From NCBI GenBank assembly GCA_964236445.1, contig CAXSDR010000059.1, positions 1-22,616 of the forward strand: a DNA stretch of 22,616 nucleotides, given 5' to 3'. Of the stretch, positions 22,575 through 22,616 are shown piece by piece. The translations under genes and the position numbers were made by a program. The notes beneath the pieces were generated by a model that saw only the letters and a program-made list of their open reading frames with translations, did no database searches and was not told the origin of the DNA. Each line of letters starts with the position of its first letter. Position 1 is the first letter of the stretch. This stretch comes from CAXSDR01 sp964236445 (GTDB lineage: Bacteria; Actinomycetota; Actinomycetes; Motilibacterales; Motilibacteraceae).

Positions 22575-22616
22575 GTCCGATTGGATCAGTGGTCGTAGGC
22601 GATGAGTGATCGTTTG

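Noticed and set aside
1..22616. CRISPR array, tRNA, rRNA or biosynthetic cluster
   Set aside because: No regularly spaced repeats, no tRNA-like cloverleaf or CCA ends, and no cluster enzymes were seen on either strand.

Overview
The window is a high-GC actinobacterial chromosome segment. Gene content and order (sucD, a DUF6350 membrane protein, purN-purH, folD-DUF3017-mdh-icd, trpS, a 2'-5' RNA ligase-like gene, yihY) match a housekeeping block I know from Nocardioidaceae and related Propionibacteriales. The family-level placement is inference. Strong GC bias at third codon positions, many GTG starts and 4-bp start/stop overlaps (GTGA, ATGA) fit this.

Layout. 1-360: 3' end of sucD. 557-1783: DUF6350-type membrane protein, closed by a perfect 12-bp hairpin. 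1862-3972 (minus): a Ca-repeat/fibronectin-III protein and a proline-rich DUF4190-like membrane protein. 3993-6166: purN and purH, overlapping by 4 bp. 6244-10216: an accessory insert with an APH(6)/hydroxyurea-type kinase, a TPR-like protein, a SAM methyltransferase and a DUF4037 protein. 10271-13703: folD, DUF3017, mdh and icd. 13773-13871: an unlisted-looking 32-residue membrane peptide with its own ECF-like promoter. 14064-15628: trpS and a 2'-5' RNA ligase-like gene whose only sensible start is CTG. 15637-19087 (minus): two tandem paralogous secreted proteins (beta-propeller, Fn3, C-terminal beta-sandwich). Each carries a single-base deletion, and the upstream one is also broken by a 100-N scaffold gap. 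19173-20337 (minus): HipA-like kinase plus DUF3037 pair. 20398-21540: YihY/BrkB membrane protein. 21648-22574: a degenerate, 3'-truncated IS3-family element, probably inserted beside a gene remnant.

How the genes fit together. FolD makes the 10-formyl-tetrahydrofolate used by PurN and by the PurH AICAR transformylase. SucD, Mdh and Icd are TCA-cycle enzymes, so the core of the window is central carbon, one-carbon and purine metabolism. The minus-strand islands are accessory: envelope or secreted proteins and two small kinase-fold proteins of unknown substrate.

Quality caution. All four single-base deletions I detect, and the N gap, lie to the right of 16.2 kb. That suggests locally poor assembly as an alternative to true pseudogenes. 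I saw no tRNA, rRNA or CRISPR array.
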